A DNA stretch of 64,000 bases, taken from NCBI GenBank assembly GCA_043746815.1, contig JAYTQG010000226.1, forward strand, positions 1-64,000. Reading direction: 5' to 3'. Both the position numbers and the translations under genes were made by a program. This DNA is from JAYTQG01 sp043746815 (GTDB lineage Bacteria > Actinomycetota > Thermoleophilia > Miltoncostaeales > Miltoncostaeaceae). The notes beneath the pieces were generated by a model, which did no database searches, had not been told where the DNA came from, and saw only the letters and a program-made list of their open reading frames with translations. This document shows, one piece after another, positions 62,571 to 64,000 of the stretch. The number at the start of each line of letters is the position of its first letter. The first letter of the stretch is position 1.

Positions 62571-63425
62571 ATGACTCTCGAACCGTCCCATCAGATTCCC
62601 AGTCGATTGCTTCTCGGCGTGCTGGCCATTGGGCTTTGGGCAGCACCGCTCTCGACGTCAGCCGCGCGTACCGGAGGTTGTGTCGCTGCGGACGCCAGGC
62701 ACGGTGCGATTTCGGTTCGCAGCGGGGACGTTGAGGCGTGTGTCCGTTTTCACAAAATGATGCCTGGGCCATTCGCCGGGGTCGACAACGTGCGGTTGGA
62801 GGTGACGCGGTCGGGACGACACAGGCGCTACACGCCGCCGGTCGTTGACGGCAGTCATCTCGAGCACCCGATCGCTATCCGCGACCTTGACATGGATGGC
62901 GTCCCCGAGGTTGTCTTCCAATGGTTTACCGGAGGTGCCCACTGCTGCGTGGAGGCTTGGATTCTCACCACGAGTCCGGGGGCCTACGATGTCCCTGACC
63001 GGCGAGTCTTTCGCGATTGGGCCGATCACGGCTTCACGATCCGGCAGTTGAATGCTGGCGGCTCCCCGTTGGAACTTGTGTCCGACGATGCGTCGTTTGA
63101 CTACGAGTTTTCGTCATACGCGGGCCACCATTCACCCCCGCAGATCTTCAACCTTGTTCACGGCAAGCTGCAGGACGTCACTCGCTCGTTTCCGGCGGTG
63201 ATTCGGAGCGACCAACGCTTCGCGCTGACGCAGTTCCGGGAGACCGTACGAGCATATCCCGATGAGGCCCGCGGGGCCCTTGCAGCCTATGTCGCCGACG
63301 CGTATCTGCTGGGACGTCCCGCCCCGGCCTGGGCGAGCGTTCGGCGTCTCGATCGGGGTCCCAACCCCGTCCGGTTCCGTCGCGCTCTTGCGGCCTTCCT
63401 CAAACAGCAGGGCTACGTCTCGTGA
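62571..63425 (+). CDS. Exported protein with integrin/VCBS-like repeat
   Basis: A 284-residue protein with a signal peptide (RLLLGVLAIGLWAAPLSTSA, residues about 12-31) and a beta-rich mature part. IAIRDLDMDGVPEVVFQWFTGGAHCCVEAW resembles an FG-GAP/VCBS-type calcium loop (D-x-D-x-D-G). Several Cys suggest a disulfide. No enzyme motif is recognised. A TAAATT hexamer about 35 nt upstream of the ATG could be its promoter. Confidence 0.62.
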   Translation: MTLEPSHQIPSRLLLGVLAIGLWAAPLSTSAARTGGCVAADARHGAISVRSGDVEACVRFHKMMPGPFAGVDNVRLEVTRSGRHRRYTPPVVDGSHLEHPIAIRDLDMDGVPEVVFQWFTGGAHCCVEAWILTTSPGAYDVPDRRVFRDWADHGFTIRQLNAGGSPLELVSDDASFDYEFSSYAGHHSPPQIFNLVHGKLQDVTRSFPAVIRSDQRFALTQFRETVRAYPDEARGALAAYVADAYLLGRPAPAWASVRRLDRGPNPVRFRRALAAFLKQQGYVS

Positions 63426-63599
63426 GTCAACTGGCTGGCAAGCCGGTGCTCGACCGGGCAAGGGAGGGATGCGAGCGCTTGAGGATCAGTTCCGCGCGTC
63501 GGTCGCGATTCTGCCCTGTAGCGGTCAAGCGATAACGCACAACGGTGTCTTTCACCGCCTTCACTTCCAGATGTTGTAACCACCGTCGGGGGGTTAGCT

Positions 63600-63719
63600 G
63601 TGGTCAGAGCCGTGATCTACATGTGCGTCCTATTTGCGCTGCTGGCGGTTGTGGGCTTGCTCATCCATCTGATTGGCCGCGTGATCGGAAGCTTGATCGA
63701 ACGCCGTCGAAACAAGTGA
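63600..63719 (+). CDS. Small membrane protein (39 residues)
   Basis: A 39-residue frame from GTG, preceded by GGGGGG at 8-14 nt. One hydrophobic helix of about 25 residues (AVIYMCVLFALLAVVGLL and HLIGRVIGSLI) ends in the positive anchor ERRRNK, so the C-terminus should face the cytoplasm. Composition and codon use look coding, but there is no homologue here to prove it. Lies alone between two exported-protein genes. Confidence 0.5.
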   Translation: MVRAVIYMCVLFALLAVVGLLIHLIGRVIGSLIERRRNK

Positions 63720-63876
63720 ATCAAACGGCACTCAGCTCGTGCCCTTCGACCCCCATCTGAATTGGCCCCGGCGATACCCCAGGCGCGCTCCTTGGTCTCT
63801 CCCGCGTTTCGGCGATGGTATCGGCAGCCCCTTCATTCTGGTCTCACGGCTGACACATCTGCATCCGCTCTCCTGG

Positions 63877-63911
63877 TGTTGCGCTGGTGTCGCCTTGACG
63901 CGAGCGCAACA
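63877..63911 (+). promoter_or_regulatory. Strong leader hairpin upstream of the last gene
   Basis: TGTTGCGCTGGTGTC (63877-63891) pairs with GACGCGAGCGCAACA (63897-63911) through 15 positions with one mismatch and one G-U, loop GCCTT. It lies 13 nt before the Shine-Dalgarno of the gene at 63938. No U-run follows, so it is more likely a leader stabiliser or regulatory hairpin than a terminator. The rest of 63720-63876 shows nothing recognised. Confidence 0.6.
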
Positions 63912-63937
63912 TCCATCACAACCCAAGGAGACATTCC

Positions 63938-64000
63938 ATGCAGATCACGAACGGAACACGGCGGTGGCTTGCGCTTGCAATCGGCGGAGCGACCCTGACA
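63938..64000 (+). CDS. Start of an exported or membrane protein (partial)
   Basis: ATG with AAGGAG (63925-63930) 7 nt upstream, an ideal ribosome-binding site. The 21 codons in the window read MQITNGTRRWLALAIGGATL and T, a signal-peptide-like start (charged, then hydrophobic). Cut by the window edge, so nothing can be said about function. Confidence 0.7.
   Translation, partial: MQITNGTRRWLALAIGGATLT

Overview
The window is a GC-rich, densely packed bacterial chromosome segment that looks like Actinomycetota, perhaps a Thermoleophilia/Solirubrobacterales-like lineage. The reasons are frequent GTG and TTG starts, many 1-nt and 4-nt stop/start overlaps, leaderless-type promoters, a MurE with the meso-diaminopimelate signature DNPR, a Gram-positive-type Tad pilus locus, and families common in that group (DUF5317, DUF4015, HD-GYP). 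The phylum call is an inference; no rRNA gene is present. No rRNA, tRNA, CRISPR array, prophage or complete insertion sequence was found.

Layout. 1-6027: F0F1 ATP synthase operon (end of atpB, then atpE-F-H-A-G-D-C) with a structured 200-bp insert between atpA and atpG. 6070-9450: small accessory genes (lone antitoxin-like protein, exported protein, MFS transporter, secreted hydrolase). 9532-15416: M20 peptidase, LCP-family cell-wall glycopolymer transferase, UDP-sugar dehydrogenase, sugar nucleotidyltransferase and cupin, a likely envelope-polysaccharide block. 15386-25298 (minus): DUF4015 glycosidase, GGDEF protein, lone antitoxin, then prfB, AraC, VOC, secA, hpf, comF, i.e. the conserved comF-hpf-secA-prfB group with an AraC/VOC pair inserted. 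25459-28757: two tandem micro-proteins of 35 and 36 residues with their own terminator, a DUF5317/MFS-like membrane protein and an HD-GYP protein. 28857-31431: ahcY and a mobile mystery protein A/B (HTH/Fic) pair. 31727-36941: ftsE-ftsX-S41 protease-rnr-smpB. 36962-40207 (minus): LOG-family hydrolase and lutC-lutB-lutA. 40271-40636: ssrA (tmRNA). 40716-48923: membrane proteins, uppP, trpS, yceI, FMN reductase, scpA-scpB-pseudouridine synthase-aroH, DUF192. 49017-53381: atypical response regulator and a minimal Tad locus (cpaB, cpaF, tadB, tadC, a Flp-like pilin). 53407-62501: a small minus-strand membrane protein under a LexA-like box, then the dcw cluster mraZ-rsmH-ftsL-ftsI-murE-murF-mraY-murD, which stops at murD. 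62571-64000: exported protein, a 39-residue membrane protein and the start of another exported protein.

How the parts fit. Much of the window serves envelope growth and division: dcw cluster, FtsEX with an S41 protease, UppP, LCP transferase and UDP-sugar enzymes. SmpB, tmRNA, RNase R, RF2 and HPF form a translation-quality set. A GGDEF protein, an HD-GYP protein and the Tad locus suggest a surface-attachment programme linked to c-di-GMP.

The observations most worth checking are: (1) the 13-bp inverted repeat that can mask the atpG ribosome-binding site in a CTAGTG-flanked insert; (2) the twin micro-membrane-protein unit; (3) the LexA-box small membrane protein divergent from mraZ; (4) a near-identical palindrome GGCCGAC-N2-GTCGGCC upstream of both ftsEX and the dcw cluster; (5) the tmRNA with a non-consensus T-loop; and (6) a recurring leaderless promoter layout with TA-N3-T 6-8 nt before the start codon.
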